Below are positions 1-10,985 of a DNA stretch of 64,000 bases, piece by piece. Position numbers and translations under genes: made by a program. Source of the stretch: Azorhizobium doebereinerae UFLA1-100 (GTDB lineage Bacteria; Pseudomonadota; Alphaproteobacteria; Rhizobiales; Xanthobacteraceae). Under the pieces are notes generated by a model. That model made no database searches. It was given only the letters and a program-made list of their open reading frames with translations, and was not told the DNA's origin. Numbering within the stretch: position 1 is the stretch's first letter; the number at the start of each line of letters is the position of its first letter. Location: the NCBI RefSeq assembly GCF_000473085.1, contig NZ_AXBA01000004.1, forward strand, positions 183,166 to 247,165, given 5' to 3'.

Positions 1-163
1 TGACACGGATCGCGCGGCGGACGCCGCCAGTGCAGCGGTTTCGGCCACACTGCGCACAAGACATCGACGTTGACGATGCACCATGGGCCTTGCAGTCTTT
101 CTGGGCAGGGCTGCATGGTGCCTTCTCGTTAAGCAGGTAAGCACCGGCGGGCAGGGGACAGTC

Positions 164-1702
164 ATGACGATCAGCGCGGTTTGGAAGTCCGGTTCCCGCC
201 TCCGCAGCGGCACGAGGCTTATGGCGTGCGTCGCCCTCGCGGCGCTGCTGGCGGCGCCGCTCGGTGCAACGGCGCAAGCGGCCAAGGACGCGCTGGTGGT
301 GGGCATGCCGGTGGAGCCCACCGGGCTCGACCCGACCATCGCCGCGCCGGTCTCCATCGGCCAGGTGACGTGGCAGAACATCTACCAGGGGCTCACCCGC
401 ATCAGCCGCGCCGGCAAGGTGGAGCCGCAGCTGGCCAGGAGCTGGACCATCTCTCCCGACGGTCTCACTTACACCTTCGCGCTCCAGCCCGGCGTCACCT
501 TCCATGATGGCGTGCCGTTCGATGCGGCGGTGGCGAAGTTCGCGCTCGACCGCGCGCGGGGCGCCACCTCCAGCAATCCGCAGAAGCAGTTCGTCGAGGC
601 CATCGACAGCACCGAGGCGCCCGATGCCGCCACCCTGGTGGTGAAGCTGAAACGCCCGGTGAGCGATCTCCTCTATCGCCTCGGCATGCCCGCCGCCGTC
701 ATGGTGGCGCCTGCCTCGGCGGAGGCCAACCGGACGAGCCCGGTGGGCACCGGCCCGTTCCGCTTCAAGGCCTGGGCCAAGGGCGACCGGGTGGAGCTGG
801 AGCGGTTCGACGCCTATTGGGACAAGGCCCATCCCGCACGGCTGGCGCACGCCACGTTCCGCTTCCTGCCCGACGCGCAGGCCCAGGCGGCGGCGCTGCG
901 CGCCGGAGACGTGGACGCCTTCCCGGAATTCAGCGCGCCGGAGATCTACACCGCCTTCCAGGCCGACAAGGCCTTCCGGACGGTGGTGGGCAACACCGAG
1001 CTGAAGATGATCGCCGGCATGAACAATGCCAGGAAGCCGTTCGACGACGTGCGCGTGCGCCGCGCGCTGATGATGGCGGTGGACCGCAAGGCGCTGGTGG
1101 AGGGGGCCTGGTCCGGCTTCGGCACGCCCATCGGCAGCCAGTACACGCCCAATGATCCCGGCTTCGTCGACACCACCGCCGTGCTGCCCTACGATCCGGC
1201 CAAGGCGAAGGCGCTGCTGGCCGAGGCGGGCTATCCCAAGGGCTTTGCCTTCACTTTGAAGACGCCGCAGATGGCCTATCTCTCGCGCTCCGCCGAGGTG
1301 CTCCAGGCCATGCTGGCGGACGTGGGCGTCACGGTGAAGATCGAGCCCACGGAATTCCCCGCCAAATGGGTGCAGGAGGTGTTCAAGGACAAGGCCTATG
1401 ACATGACCATCATGACCCATGCCGAGCCCCTGGACATCGATATCTTCGCCCGCGAGAATTATTACTTCAACTATGCGAACCCGAAGTTCGTCGAGACCTA
1501 CAAGGCCGCCGCCGCCGCCACCGATCTGGCCGAGCGCACGAAGCTGATCGGCGCCGCGCAGCGCCTGCTGGCGGAGGATGTGCCGGCGCTGTTCCTGTTC
1601 GTGATGCCGAAGCTCGGCGTGTGGAACGCCAAGGTCGAGGGCCTGTGGGAGAGCGAGCCCGTGCCCTCCAACGATCTCACCGGGGTGCGCTGGGCCGAGT
1701 GA
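164..1702 (+). CDS. ABC transporter substrate-binding protein, peptide/opine family (SBP_bac_5)
   Basis: Predicted periplasmic binding protein of 512 aa that delivers a peptide, opine or amide-like solute to the DppBCDF-type importer encoded just downstream. The ATG at 164 is preferred over an upstream in-frame ATG at 83 because it follows a purine-rich GGGGACA and gives a normal signal peptide: basic n-region (KSGSRLRSGTR), hydrophobic stretch near residues 20-36, and an Ala-rich cleavage zone (ATAQA) near 39. The body carries family landmarks such as EPTGLDP, LARSWTISPDGLTYTF and VRRALMMAVDRKALV. It is the first gene of a six-gene operon ending in an amidase, which suggests that an amide-bearing substrate is imported and cleaved. 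The substrate itself cannot be read from the sequence. Confidence 0.9.
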   Translation: MTISAVWKSGSRLRSGTRLMACVALAALLAAPLGATAQAAKDALVVGMPVEPTGLDPTIAAPVSIGQVTWQNIYQGLTRISRAGKVEPQLARSWTISPDGLTYTFALQPGVTFHDGVPFDAAVAKFALDRARGATSSNPQKQFVEAIDSTEAPDAATLVVKLKRPVSDLLYRLGMPAAVMVAPASAEANRTSPVGTGPFRFKAWAKGDRVELERFDAYWDKAHPARLAHATFRFLPDAQAQAAALRAGDVDAFPEFSAPEIYTAFQADKAFRTVVGNTELKMIAGMNNARKPFDDVRVRRALMMAVDRKALVEGAWSGFGTPIGSQYTPNDPGFVDTTAVLPYDPAKAKALLAEAGYPKGFAFTLKTPQMAYLSRSAEVLQAMLADVGVTVKIEPTEFPAKWVQEVFKDKAYDMTIMTHAEPLDIDIFARENYYFNYANPKFVETYKAAAAATDLAERTKLIGAAQRLLAEDVPALFLFVMPKLGVWNAKVEGLWESEPVPSNDLTGVRWAE

Positions 1703-1730
1703 GCCGGTCCGTCCCGACGCCTGAAGAAGA

Positions 1731-1752
1731 GCCCGGCGCCGGAGCGCCGGGC
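1731..1752 (+). other. Intercistronic hairpin after the binding-protein gene
   Basis: A perfect 9-bp stem (GCCCGGCGC pairs with GCGCCGGGC) with a CGGA loop lies between the binding protein and first permease genes. There is no T run, so it is more likely an mRNA 3'-end stabiliser or partial attenuator than a full terminator. Such elements commonly keep binding-protein transcript above permease transcript; here that role is inferred. Confidence 0.5.
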
Positions 1753-1802
1753 GTGAGGGGGCGCGGCATGCGCCCGGATGGCTCCTCTGCAAGCGGGGTT
1801 TG

Positions 1803-2750
1803 ATGTTTCGTCTTGTTCTCAGGCGCGGGGCCGGGCTGGTGCTGACCCTTCTGGTCATGTCGCTGGCGATCTTCCTGGTGATGGAAGTGCTGCCCGGCGA
1901 TCCCGCCGCCATCCAGCTCGGCACCTCCGGGCGGGCCGACACGCTGGCCGCGCTGCGCCAGAGCATGGGGCTCGATCAGCCCGCCGTGGTGCGCTATCTG
2001 GCCTGGATCTCCGGCATGCTGCGCGGCGATTTCGGCACCTCCTTCACCTATGGCGTGCCGGTGGCCGGGCTGATCGCCGAGCGCCTGGCGGTGACGCTGC
2101 CGCTGGCGCTGATGGCCATCGTCCTGTCCACCGCGATCGCCCTGCCGCTTGGCGTCATCGCCGCCGCGCGCAACGGCACGGCGGTGGACCATGGCGCCAC
2201 GCTGTTCACGCAGATCTGCGTCGCGGTGCCGAATTTCTGGATCGGCCTCGTCCTCATCCTGCTGTTCTCCAGCCAGCTCGGCTGGTTTCCGGCCGGCGGC
2301 TTTCCCGGCTGGGAGGCGGGCCTCGGCGCCGGGCTGAAGGCGCTGCTGCTGCCCGCCGTTGCGCTGGCCCTGCCGCAATCGGCCATCCTGGCGCGGGTGA
2401 CGCGGGCGGCGGTGCTGGACGTGCTGAACGAGGATTTCGTCGCCACCGCCCGCGCCAAGGGGCTGAACCGCAGCGCCGCGCTGTGGCGCCATGTGGTGCC
2501 CAATGCCCTGGTGCCGGTGGTGACCATCATGGGCCTGCAATTCTCCTTCCTCATCGCCGGCGCGGTGCTGGTGGAGAATGTCTTCGTGCTGCCCGGCCTC
2601 GGCCGTCTCGCCTTCCAGGCGCTGGCCCAGCGCGACCTGCTGGTGATCAGGGACGTGGTGCTGCTGTTCGCCGGCCTCGTGGTGGTGGTGAACTTCCTGG
2701 TGGACATGGCCTATCTCGCCCTCGACCCCCGGCTGCGGGGGCGGGCATGA
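1803..2750 (+). CDS. ABC transporter permease, DppB type
   Basis: Inner-membrane permease of 315 aa, the usual DppB length. The ATG at 1803 directly follows a TTG and is the more likely start. The protein opens with a membrane segment (LTLLVMSLAIFLVMEVLPGD), then the family motif GLDQPAVVRYLAW and several further hydrophobic segments. The EAA loop that contacts the ATPases reads ARAKGLNRSAALWRHVVPNAL. Its 3' end overlaps the next permease gene by ATGA, so translation is probably coupled. It forms the channel with the following DppC-type gene. Confidence 0.92.
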   Translation: MFRLVLRRGAGLVLTLLVMSLAIFLVMEVLPGDPAAIQLGTSGRADTLAALRQSMGLDQPAVVRYLAWISGMLRGDFGTSFTYGVPVAGLIAERLAVTLPLALMAIVLSTAIALPLGVIAAARNGTAVDHGATLFTQICVAVPNFWIGLVLILLFSSQLGWFPAGGFPGWEAGLGAGLKALLLPAVALALPQSAILARVTRAAVLDVLNEDFVATARAKGLNRSAALWRHVVPNALVPVVTIMGLQFSFLIAGAVLVENVFVLPGLGRLAFQALAQRDLLVIRDVVLLFAGLVVVVNFLVDMAYLALDPRLRGRA

Positions 2751-3586
2751 GCGGCGCGCTCCTCTCCCGGCTGGCGGGGCGGCTGCCGCTGATCCTCGGC
2801 GGCGCCATCACCGCCTGCATCATCGGCACGGCGCTCGTCTCGCAAGTCTGGACGCCCGAGGCGCCGACCCGCATGCGCTTCGCGCTCAAGCTCAAGGGGC
2901 CGCTGGCGCAGGGGCTGCTGGGCACCGACCATTTCGGCCGCGACCTCACCTCCATGCTGATGGTGGGGGCGTGGAACTCGCTGTCCATTGCCGTGCTGGC
3001 GGTGCTGCTGGGGGCGATGGCGGGCACGCTGCTGGGCGTCACCGCCGCCGCCCGCGCCGGCATCATCGACGGCGCCATCATGCGCCTGTGCGACATCCTA
3101 TTCGCCTTTCCCGCCGTGCTCTCGGCCATCATGCTGGGGGCGCTGATGGGGCCGGGGGCGCTGACCGCCGTGGTGGCCATCGGCGTGTTCATGATCCCGG
3201 TGTTCGCCCGCGTCACCCGCAGCGCCGCCGCGCAGGTGTGGGCGCGGGACTATGTGCTGGCGGCGCGCGCGGCGGGCAAGGGCGCGGCCCGCATCACCCT
3301 TGAGCATGTGCTCCCCAACATCGCCGGCCAGATCATCGTGCAGGTGACGATCCAGCTCGGCCTCGCCATCCTCACCGAGGCGGGGCTGAGCTTCCTCGGC
3401 CTCGGCATCGCGCCGCCCGCGCCCTCCTGGGGGCGCATGCTGGCGGACGCGCAGACCTATCTCACCGCCGCGCCGCATTTGGCCCTGGTGCCGGGCATCG
3501 CCATCGCGCTGAGCGTGCTGGGGTTCAATCTTCTGGGCGACGGCCTGCGCGACCTGATCGACCCGCGCCGGAGGCTGGCGGCATGA
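2747..3586 (+). CDS. ABC transporter permease, DppC type
   Basis: Second membrane subunit, 279 aa. The ATG at 2747 overlaps the preceding stop. It has an N-terminal membrane segment, the DppC hallmark LLGTDHFGRDLTSMLMVGAWNSL near residues 57-79, and an EAA loop (AARAAGKGAARITLEHVLPNIAGQ). The C-terminal motif EAGLSFLGLGIAPPAPSWGRML is typical of the family. It is coupled to the downstream ATPase gene by a 4-bp overlap. This intact copy is a useful reference for the truncated DppC at the other end of the window. Confidence 0.92.
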   Translation: MSGALLSRLAGRLPLILGGAITACIIGTALVSQVWTPEAPTRMRFALKLKGPLAQGLLGTDHFGRDLTSMLMVGAWNSLSIAVLAVLLGAMAGTLLGVTAAARAGIIDGAIMRLCDILFAFPAVLSAIMLGALMGPGALTAVVAIGVFMIPVFARVTRSAAAQVWARDYVLAARAAGKGAARITLEHVLPNIAGQIIVQVTIQLGLAILTEAGLSFLGLGIAPPAPSWGRMLADAQTYLTAAPHLALVPGIAIALSVLGFNLLGDGLRDLIDPRRRLAA

Positions 3587-4556
3587 TGCTGGAGGTCCGC
3601 GACCTTGCCATCGACATCGCCCGGCCGGACGCGGAGCCACTGCGGCTGGTGAACGACGTGTCGTTCCGCCTCGCCGCCGGCCGGACGCTGGGCATCGTGG
3701 GCGAATCCGGCTCCGGCAAGTCCATGCTGCTCAAGGCGCTGATCGGCCTGTTGCCGGGCACGATCCGCGCCACCGGCTCCATCCTGTTCGACGGCACCGA
3801 CCTGCTGGCCTTGGGCGAGGCGGAGATGTGCCGTGTGCGCGGCCGGCGCATCGGCATGATCTTCCAGGAGCCGATGACGGCGCTCAACCCCGCTCAGCGC
3901 ATCGGCGACCAGATCGCCGAGGGCATCCGCTGGCATCGCCGCGTGTCGGCGGCGGAGGCGCGCGCCGAGGCGCTGCAATGGCTGGAGCGGGTGCGCATTC
4001 CTGACGCCCGCCGCCGCATCGACACCTATCCGCACGAAATGTCCGGCGGCCAGCGCCAGCGCGTGGGCATCGCCATCGCGCTCGCCATGCGGCCGGACCT
4101 GCTGATCGCCGACGAGCCGACCACGGCGCTGGACGTGACCGTGCAGGCGGAAATCCTCGACATTTTCGACGAACTGGTGAGCGATCTCGGCGTCGGGCTG
4201 ATCCTGGTGAGCCACGATCTCGGCGTCATCGGCCGGATCGCCGACGAGACGCTGGTCCTCTATGCCGGCACGCGCATGGAGGAGGGGCCGACCGAGGCCG
4301 TCCTGCGCCATCCCCGCCATCCCTATACGCGCGGCCTGCTGGCGGCGATGCCGCGCCGGGGCGGCGGGGTAGGGGCGGGCGGCGACCTGCCCACCATTCC
4401 CGGCACCGTGCCCTCACTCGCCGCTTTGCCGCCGGGCTGCCGCTTCGCCAACCGCTGCGGCTGCGTGACGGAGGCCTGCCGCGCCGCCGAGCCGGCCTGG
4501 CGCACGGCGGCGGACGGGCGCGGCCTGCGCTGCATCCTCGGCCCGGAGGCGGCGGC

Positions 4557-4560
<4 letters not shown>
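3583..4560 (+). CDS. ABC transporter ATP-binding protein, DppD type
   Basis: Cytoplasmic ATPase of 325 aa. Walker A is GESGSGKS near residues 40-47, the Q-loop is FQEPMTALNP, the signature is MSGGQRQRVGIA, Walker B is [12 protein letters not shown] and the switch region is SHDLGV. The C-terminal oligopeptide-transporter extension (GCRFANRCGCVTEAC) carries the usual cysteines. It overlaps DppC upstream and DppF downstream by 4 bp each. It should pair with DppF as the heterodimeric motor of this importer. Confidence 0.93.
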
Positions 4561-5567
<1,007 letters not shown>

Positions 5568-5593
5568 CGCCGCCTCAGGAGCGTCTTGCCGTC

Positions 5594-6985
5594 ATGTCGT
5601 CCTTGCTGGATCTGTCCGCCGTCGAGCTGGTCGCCGCCTATGGCGCCAAGACGGTGTCGCCCGCCGAATATTTCGACGCTCTGCTGCCCTATGTGGAGGC
5701 GAGCGAGCCCAAGCTCGGCGCGCTGTACGCCTTCGATCCCGAGCGCGTGCGCGCGGAGGCGAAGGCCGCCACCGAGCGCCTGGCGAGGGGCGCGCCTAGC
5801 GGGCCGCTGGACGGCGTGCCGGTGACGCTCAAGGAGCTGATCGCCACCAAGGGCCTGCCGGTGCCGCTGGGCACGGCGGCCACCGAGCTGACGCCCGCCG
5901 CGGCCGACGCCCCGCCCGCCGCCCGCATGCGCGAGGCCGGCGCCATATTGCTGGCCAAGACCACCGTGCCGGACTACGGCATGCTGTCCTCCGGCCTCTC
6001 CAGCTTCCACACGCTGGCGCGCAATCCGTGGAATCTCGCCTGCAACCCCGGCGGCTCCAGCGCGGGCGCTGCGGCGGCGGGGGCGGCGGGCTACGGGCCG
6101 CTGCATGTGGGCACCGACATCGGCGGCTCGGTGCGCCTGCCGGCGGGCTGGTGCGGCCTCGTCGGCTTCAAGCCCAGCCTCGGGCGCATCCCCATCGATC
6201 CCTATTATGTCGGCCGCTGCGCCGGCCCGATGACACGCACGGTTGCTGACACGGCGCTCATGATGGGCTTCCTCTCCCGGCCGGACTGGCGCGACGCCAC
6301 CAGCTTGCCGCCCGCCGCCATCGACTGGATGGACCTTCAGGGTGCCAGCGTGAAGGGCCTGCGCATCGGCCTGATGCTGGAAGAGCGCTGCGGCATGGAG
6401 GTGGAGCCGGAGGTGCGCGCCGCGGTGGAAGCCGCCGCGCGCGCGTTCGAGGCGGAAGGCGCCATCATCGTGCCGGTGGCGGGCGTGCTCACCCGCGAGA
6501 TGCTGGACGGGCTGGACGATTTCTGGCGCGCCCGCTCCTGGGACGACATATGCGCCCTGAGCCCGGAAAGGAAGGCCAAGGTGCTGCCCTATATCGTCGA
6601 CTGGGCGGCGGGCGGCGCGGGCATCGACGGCCCCCGCGCGGTGCGCGGCTTCAACCAGACCATGAAGATGCGCCAGGCCTGCGCTGAGCTGTTCCACGGC
6701 ATCGACTATCTGCTGACGCCCACCAACAATGTCTCCGCCTTCCCGGCGGACTGGGCCTCGCCGGTGAACGATCCGTCACGGCCGTTCGAGCACATCTGCT
6801 TCACCGTGCCGTACAACATGTCCGAACAGCCGGCCATCTCCATCAATTGCGGCTTCACGCAAGCCGGCATGCCCATCGGCCTGCAGATCGTCGGCCCGCG
6901 CTTCGCCGATCTCGACGTGCTGCGCATCGCGCACCTCTATGAGGGCTGGCGCGGGCCGATCACCACCTGGCCGAAACTCGCCTGA
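5594..6985 (+). CDS. Amidase, amidase-signature family
   Basis: Predicted cytoplasmic amide hydrolase of 463 aa. The Ser-cisSer-Lys triad is visible: Lys near residue 80 (VTLKEL), the cis-Ser in PGGSSAG near 156, and the nucleophilic Ser in GTDIGGSVRLP near 179. It is the last gene of the ABC importer operon, 26 bp after dppF, so it probably acts on the imported compound. Family members include aryl-amidases, allophanate hydrolase and GatA; the single-domain length and transporter context argue against GatA or urea metabolism. The substrate is unknown. Transcription should stop at the hairpin just downstream. Confidence 0.88.
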   Translation: MSSLLDLSAVELVAAYGAKTVSPAEYFDALLPYVEASEPKLGALYAFDPERVRAEAKAATERLARGAPSGPLDGVPVTLKELIATKGLPVPLGTAATELTPAAADAPPAARMREAGAILLAKTTVPDYGMLSSGLSSFHTLARNPWNLACNPGGSSAGAAAAGAAGYGPLHVGTDIGGSVRLPAGWCGLVGFKPSLGRIPIDPYYVGRCAGPMTRTVADTALMMGFLSRPDWRDATSLPPAAIDWMDLQGASVKGLRIGLMLEERCGMEVEPEVRAAVEAAARAFEAEGAIIVPVAGVLTREMLDGLDDFWRARSWDDICALSPERKAKVLPYIVDWAAGGAGIDGPRAVRGFNQTMKMRQACAELFHGIDYLLTPTNNVSAFPADWASPVNDPSRPFEHICFTVPYNMSEQPAISINCGFTQAGMPIGLQIVGPRFADLDVLRIAHLYEGWRGPITTWPKLA

Positions 6986-7012
6986 GCCGAAAGCCGGGCC
7001 GCGACGGAACGA

Positions 7013-7046
7013 AGAAAGGGCCGGAGCGATTGCTCTGGCCCTTTCT
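7013..7046. terminator. Bidirectional rho-independent terminator
   Basis: A 15-bp stem (AGAAAGGGCCGGAGC pairs with GCTCTGGCCCTTTCT, one G-T wobble) with a GATT loop sits between the convergent amidase and chemoreceptor genes. The base of the stem is A/T-rich on both sides and the plus-strand flank continues GTTTG, so it can serve both strands. Confidence 0.8.
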
Positions 7047-7067
7047 GTTTGCGGGAGGCGATCGGCG

Positions 7068-9161
7068 TCAGGCGGCGCGCACCGTGGAGAGGAAGCGCTG
7101 CATCTGGGTCTCCAGCTGCTGGGCCTGCTCGGACAGGGTGGCGGAGGCATCCAGCACGCGGGAGGAGGCGGTGCCGGTCTCGTCGGCGGTGCGGGTCACG
7201 TCGGCGATGTGGCTGGTCACGGTGTGGGTGCCGGCGGCCGCCTGGTCCATGTTGCGGACGATCTCCTTGGTGGCGGCGCCCTGCTGCTCCACGGCGGCGG
7301 AAATGCCGGTGGCCACGTCGCTCATCTGGCGGATCTGCACGCTGACGCCTTCGATCGCCTTCACTGCATCCCCGGTGGTGGCCTGGATGGCGCTGATCTG
7401 TGACTCGATCTCCTTGGTGGCCTTGGCCATCTGCTCGGCCAGCGCCTTCACCTCGGAGGCCACCACGGTGAAGCCCCGGCCGGCCTCGCCCGCCCGGGCC
7501 GCCTCGATGGAGGCGTTCAGCGCCAGCAGGTTGGTCTGCGAGGCGATGTTGGAGATGAGGCCGATGAAGTCGCCGATGCGTCCGGCGGCCTGCGACAGGT
7601 CGCGGATCACCGAGCCGGTCCGGTCGGCCTCCACCACCGCCGTCGCGGAGAGGTTGGCGGACTGCTCCACGCGGCGGCTGATCTCGTCCACCGAGGCGCC
7701 GAGTTGCTCCGCCGAGGAGGCGACCATCACCACGTTGGTGGAGGTCTGCTCGGCGGCGGCGGCCACGGCGGTGGACTGGCTGGAGGTCTTGCGCGCCGCC
7801 GCCGTCATGCTCTGGGCGGTCTCGTGCAGCGTGCCGGAAGACGCCGACACGTTGCGGATGATGCCGCCCACCGCCTGCTCGAACTCGTCGGCCAAGGCGT
7901 GCATGCCGCGCCGGCGCTCCTCCTCGGCGCGGCGGCGGGCTTCCGCCGCGCCCTGCTCAAGCTCGGCATTGCGGGCCATCTCCTCGCGGAACACCAGCAC
8001 CGCCTGGGCCATGGCGCCCACCTCGTCGGAGCGCTCCGTGTCGGTGACGGCCACCGCCAGGTCGCCGCCCGCGAGCTGCTTCATCACGCCGGTGAGGCGG
8101 ACCAGCGGCCGGATCACCCGGCGCGTCACCACCACGATCATGGCGATGCCGAACACGGCGGCGCCGACCAGCAGGCCGACCTGGAGCCACAGCGCCCGGG
8201 TGGCTTCCACCTGCTGCTCCGCGGCATGGTCGGAGGCGAGGTCGAGCGCGGTCTGCGCCACCGCCTGGAGGTAGGTCAGCTTGGAGACGGCGAGCGGGGT
8301 CCACTCCTCGGCGGTGATGCCGGGCGGGGTGCCGGCGATCAGCGCCTTCAGCGTGTTGAGCCGGAGGTCGGAGAAGGCCTTGGCGAAGAACTCGCGGTTG
8401 GCGGTGGCGATGGTGGTGCTCAGCTCCTCCGGCAGGGTCATGCTGCCGGCGAACTCGGTCAGCACCGCCCAGGTGCTGTCGATCTGGCTGACGAGCGCGG
8501 TATATTTGAGCATGGGTTCCGGCACCAGCGGGCGGCCGGCCAGCGGGTTGGAGACGAGCAGCGCGGTGTCGCCCGCCGCGTTGCGGGTCGCCCAGGCCAG
8601 CTGCTTCAGCTGCATGAGCTGGTCCACATAGGCGTCCTGGAGCTTCACCGCCTTCACCAGCTGGCCGGAGATGCGATCCAGCAGGTCGAGCAGGGCGGCG
8701 GTCTCATTGCCGTAGTCGGCGAGCAGGGACGGGCGGCGCTCGGCCTTCGGCCGGCCCAGGGCGACGGTGGATTCGGCGTGCAGCTCGGTGAGCTTGGCGA
8801 GCGCGCGTTCCAGATCTCCGGCGAGCGCGTCGCGGCCCGGGAACTCCACCTCACGCAGGCCGGCGAGGCTGGCCTTGAGCGCCGGGATTTCCGCCGTGCG
8901 CGACTTCTCCAGCTGCGGCGTGAGCGTGGTGAATACCCGATCAGCAGGAAGATCGCGAAGCGCTGAGGCGCGGTCCAGCCGCAGGTTGTGCAGCGAGGTG
9001 AATACGTCTTCGGAGACGCGGGTCACGGTGGCGATGCGTGACGCAACGGCAAGGGTGCGGGCCGAATCCCAGGCGCCGAGCGCGAGAATCACAACGGTGC
9101 CGACCACCAGCAGGGCAATAACGGACGTCAAAAGAACCTTTACCGACAAACGCTTAAACAT
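7068..9161 (-). CDS. Methyl-accepting chemotaxis protein
   Basis: Chemoreceptor of 697 aa. The layout is a first membrane helix near residues 9-29, a large periplasmic sensing region with no recognised motif to about 330, and a second helix near 332-355 ([17 protein letters not shown]). A HAMP domain ([17 protein letters not shown]) follows, then a long coiled-coil signalling domain with the conserved tip [20 protein letters not shown]. The start has GGGAGATCGGA just upstream. There are no che genes nearby, so it is an orphan receptor. It lies between catabolic operons and may sense one of their substrates, but nothing in the sequence names the ligand. Confidence 0.93.
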   Translation of the reverse strand: MFKRLSVKVLLTSVIALLVVGTVVILALGAWDSARTLAVASRIATVTRVSEDVFTSLHNLRLDRASALRDLPADRVFTTLTPQLEKSRTAEIPALKASLAGLREVEFPGRDALAGDLERALAKLTELHAESTVALGRPKAERRPSLLADYGNETAALLDLLDRISGQLVKAVKLQDAYVDQLMQLKQLAWATRNAAGDTALLVSNPLAGRPLVPEPMLKYTALVSQIDSTWAVLTEFAGSMTLPEELSTTIATANREFFAKAFSDLRLNTLKALIAGTPPGITAEEWTPLAVSKLTYLQAVAQTALDLASDHAAEQQVEATRALWLQVGLLVGAAVFGIAMIVVVTRRVIRPLVRLTGVMKQLAGGDLAVAVTDTERSDEVGAMAQAVLVFREEMARNAELEQGAAEARRRAEEERRRGMHALADEFEQAVGGIIRNVSASSGTLHETAQSMTAAARKTSSQSTAVAAAAEQTSTNVVMVASSAEQLGASVDEISRRVEQSANLSATAVVEADRTGSVIRDLSQAAGRIGDFIGLISNIASQTNLLALNASIEAARAGEAGRGFTVVASEVKALAEQMAKATKEIESQISAIQATTGDAVKAIEGVSVQIRQMSDVATGISAAVEQQGAATKEIVRNMDQAAAGTHTVTSHIADVTRTADETGTASSRVLDASATLSEQAQQLETQMQRFLSTVRAA

Positions 9162-9270
9162 TCCGATCTCCCGATCGCATCCTGGCGGCGGAACCGACTG
9201 CGGCGCGCTGCCGCCTGCGCGGCGCGCCGTGAGCGGAGGCTGAAGCGGTCATCATCAGCCTCGCTGGTGG

Positions 9271-10173
9271 TCAGTCTTGCTTATGGTCATTGTGCGAGGC
9301 TGGAAAACCGAAGAAAGTTTCCGGGTTTTCCACCAGCAGGCGCCGCTTCAGACCGGCGGTGGGCGCGACGGCGTCGATCCAGTCCACCAGCGTGCCGTCG
9401 TCGGGCATGGGCGCGTGCAGATTCACGTGCGGCCAGTCGCTGCCCCACAGCATGCGCTCGGGCGCATGGTCGAGGAGGCTGCGGGCGTAGGGCACCACGT
9501 CGGCATAGGGCGCCCCGGCCTTCGACAGGCGGTCGGCGCCGCTGAGCTTGACCCACACCCGGCCGGTGTCGGTGAGCCGGAACAGGGCGGCGCGGGCGGC
9601 GTCGAGGCCGGTGTCCAGGTCCGGCCGCGCCATGTGGTCGATCACCACCGGCGCCGGCAGGCCGGCGATGAAATCCGCATGGCGCTGGATGTCGGCCCCC
9701 GCCACATGGATGGCCACGTGCCAGCCGAGCGGGGCGACGCGATGGGCGATCTCCTGCGCCGCATCGAGCGCGGGCGTGCCGCCGAGATGGCTGAGGAAGC
9801 TGAAGCGCACGCCGCGCACCCCGGCCGCGTCGAGGCGGCGGATCTCGTCCATCGGCGTCGACGGCTTCAGCAAGGCGACGCCGCGATAGCGGTCGGGCTC
9901 ACGTGCCAGAGCGTCCAGCAGCGGGCGGTGGTCGAAGGCGTGGCCCTGGCTCTGCACGATCACCGCGCGGGAAAAGCCCATCCTGTCGTGCAGCGCCCGC
10001 AGCGCCCGCTCCGGCGCCTCGGAGGGGGTGAAGCTGCGGTCGTCCGGCAGCGGGAAGCGGTCGAACGGGCCGTAGATGTGGCAGTGGGAATCGCAGGCCG
10101 GTCGCGGCGGGCGCAGCGCGGGCGGATGCGGATCGGGATGCGGCGGCGGGCAGGGCGCCTGGCTGTGGCTCAT
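9271..10173 (-). CDS. Amidohydrolase, 2-pyrone-4,6-dicarboxylate lactonase (LigI)-like
   Basis: TIM-barrel hydrolase of 300 aa from the amidohydrolase-2 superfamily. The N-terminal metal motif is DSHCHIYGPFDRFPLPDDRSF, which strongly resembles LigI-type lactonases. Later landmarks are VVIDHMARPD, VKLSGADR and GSDWPH with the catalytic Asp. It is the last gene of a six-gene minus-strand operon with an SDR and a carboxymuconolactone decarboxylase-family gene, which fits ring-cleavage-product catabolism. LigI activity itself is inferred; related enzymes hydrolyse other lactones and dicarboxylates. It is separated from the SDR stop by 1 bp. Confidence 0.8.
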   Translation of the reverse strand: MSHSQAPCPPPHPDPHPPALRPPRPACDSHCHIYGPFDRFPLPDDRSFTPSEAPERALRALHDRMGFSRAVIVQSQGHAFDHRPLLDALAREPDRYRGVALLKPSTPMDEIRRLDAAGVRGVRFSFLSHLGGTPALDAAQEIAHRVAPLGWHVAIHVAGADIQRHADFIAGLPAPVVIDHMARPDLDTGLDAARAALFRLTDTGRVWVKLSGADRLSKAGAPYADVVPYARSLLDHAPERMLWGSDWPHVNLHAPMPDDGTLVDWIDAVAPTAGLKRRLLVENPETFFGFPASHNDHKQD

Positions 10174-10174
10174 C

Positions 10175-10975
10175 TCAGTCGCACCGCGCGCTCATGCCGC
10201 CGTCCACCACGATCTCCGTGCCGGTGACGAAGCGCGCCTCGTCGGAGGCGAGGAACAGAGCGGCGGCGGCGGTGTCGCGGCCGTCGCCCATGAAGCCCAG
10301 CGGAATGCGGGCGAGGCGGGTCTTCAGCAGCGCGTCCACGTCGCCGCCGGCGCGCTGGCCGGCGAGGCGGGCCTCCACCATGGGGGTGTGCATCTGGCCG
10401 GGCACGACGGTGTTCACCCGGATGTTGCGCTTGGCATATTGCACGGCGGTCACGCGCGAGAACTGGATGACGCCGGCCTTGGCGGAGGCGTAGCCCACCT
10501 GCGCCGCGCCGGTCCAGCGGATGCCGGAGGTGGAGGCGGTGTTGACGATGGCGCCGCCGCCCTGGGCCTCCATCACCGGCAGCACGTGCTTGCAGGCGAG
10601 GAACACGCTGCCGAGGTTGAAGTCGATCTGCCGCTCCCACTGCTCTTCGGACAGCTCCACCGGCCCGCCGGGTGCCGAGCCGCCCACATTGTTGACCAGA
10701 ATGTCAACACGGCCGAACGCGTCCCGGCAGGCGGCGACCATGGCGGCCACCTGGGCGGTGTCGGTGACGTCGCAAGCGAACGGCACGATGGTGCCGCCCT
10801 CGGCGCGGGCTCGCTCCAGCGTCTCGTCCATGCTGTCGCTGTTCTTGTCCACGGCGAGCACCCTGGCGCCCTCGCGGGCGAACAGCACCGCCGCCGCGCG
10901 GCCGTTGCCCCAGCCGGGGCCGACGCAGCCGGCGCCGGTGATGATCGCGACCTTGCCTTCAAGTCTGCCGGTCAT
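10175..10975 (-). CDS. Short-chain dehydrogenase/reductase
   Basis: Classical NAD(P)-dependent SDR of 266 aa. The Rossmann motif near residues 13-25 is an expanded form (TGAGCVGPGWGNG). NNVG, the catalytic Ser region NTASTSGIRW and the YASAK Tyr-Lys pair follow. Asp near position 43 after the second beta strand (LAVDKN) suggests NAD+ preference. It lies inside the aromatic/lactone catabolic operon, so it probably oxidises an alcohol or diol intermediate. The exact substrate is unknown. Confidence 0.85.
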   Translation of the reverse strand: MTGRLEGKVAIITGAGCVGPGWGNGRAAAVLFAREGARVLAVDKNSDSMDETLERARAEGGTIVPFACDVTDTAQVAAMVAACRDAFGRVDILVNNVGGSAPGGPVELSEEQWERQIDFNLGSVFLACKHVLPVMEAQGGGAIVNTASTSGIRWTGAAQVGYASAKAGVIQFSRVTAVQYAKRNIRVNTVVPGQMHTPMVEARLAGQRAGGDVDALLKTRLARIPLGFMGDGRDTAAAALFLASDEARFVTGTEIVVDGGMSARCD

Positions 10976-10985
10976 GGCGCGGCCC

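Noticed and set aside
5594..6985. The first amidase as GatA of the tRNA amidotransferase
   Set aside because: No gatB or gatC nearby, and it ends a peptide-importer operon. The catalytic triad alone does not distinguish it.
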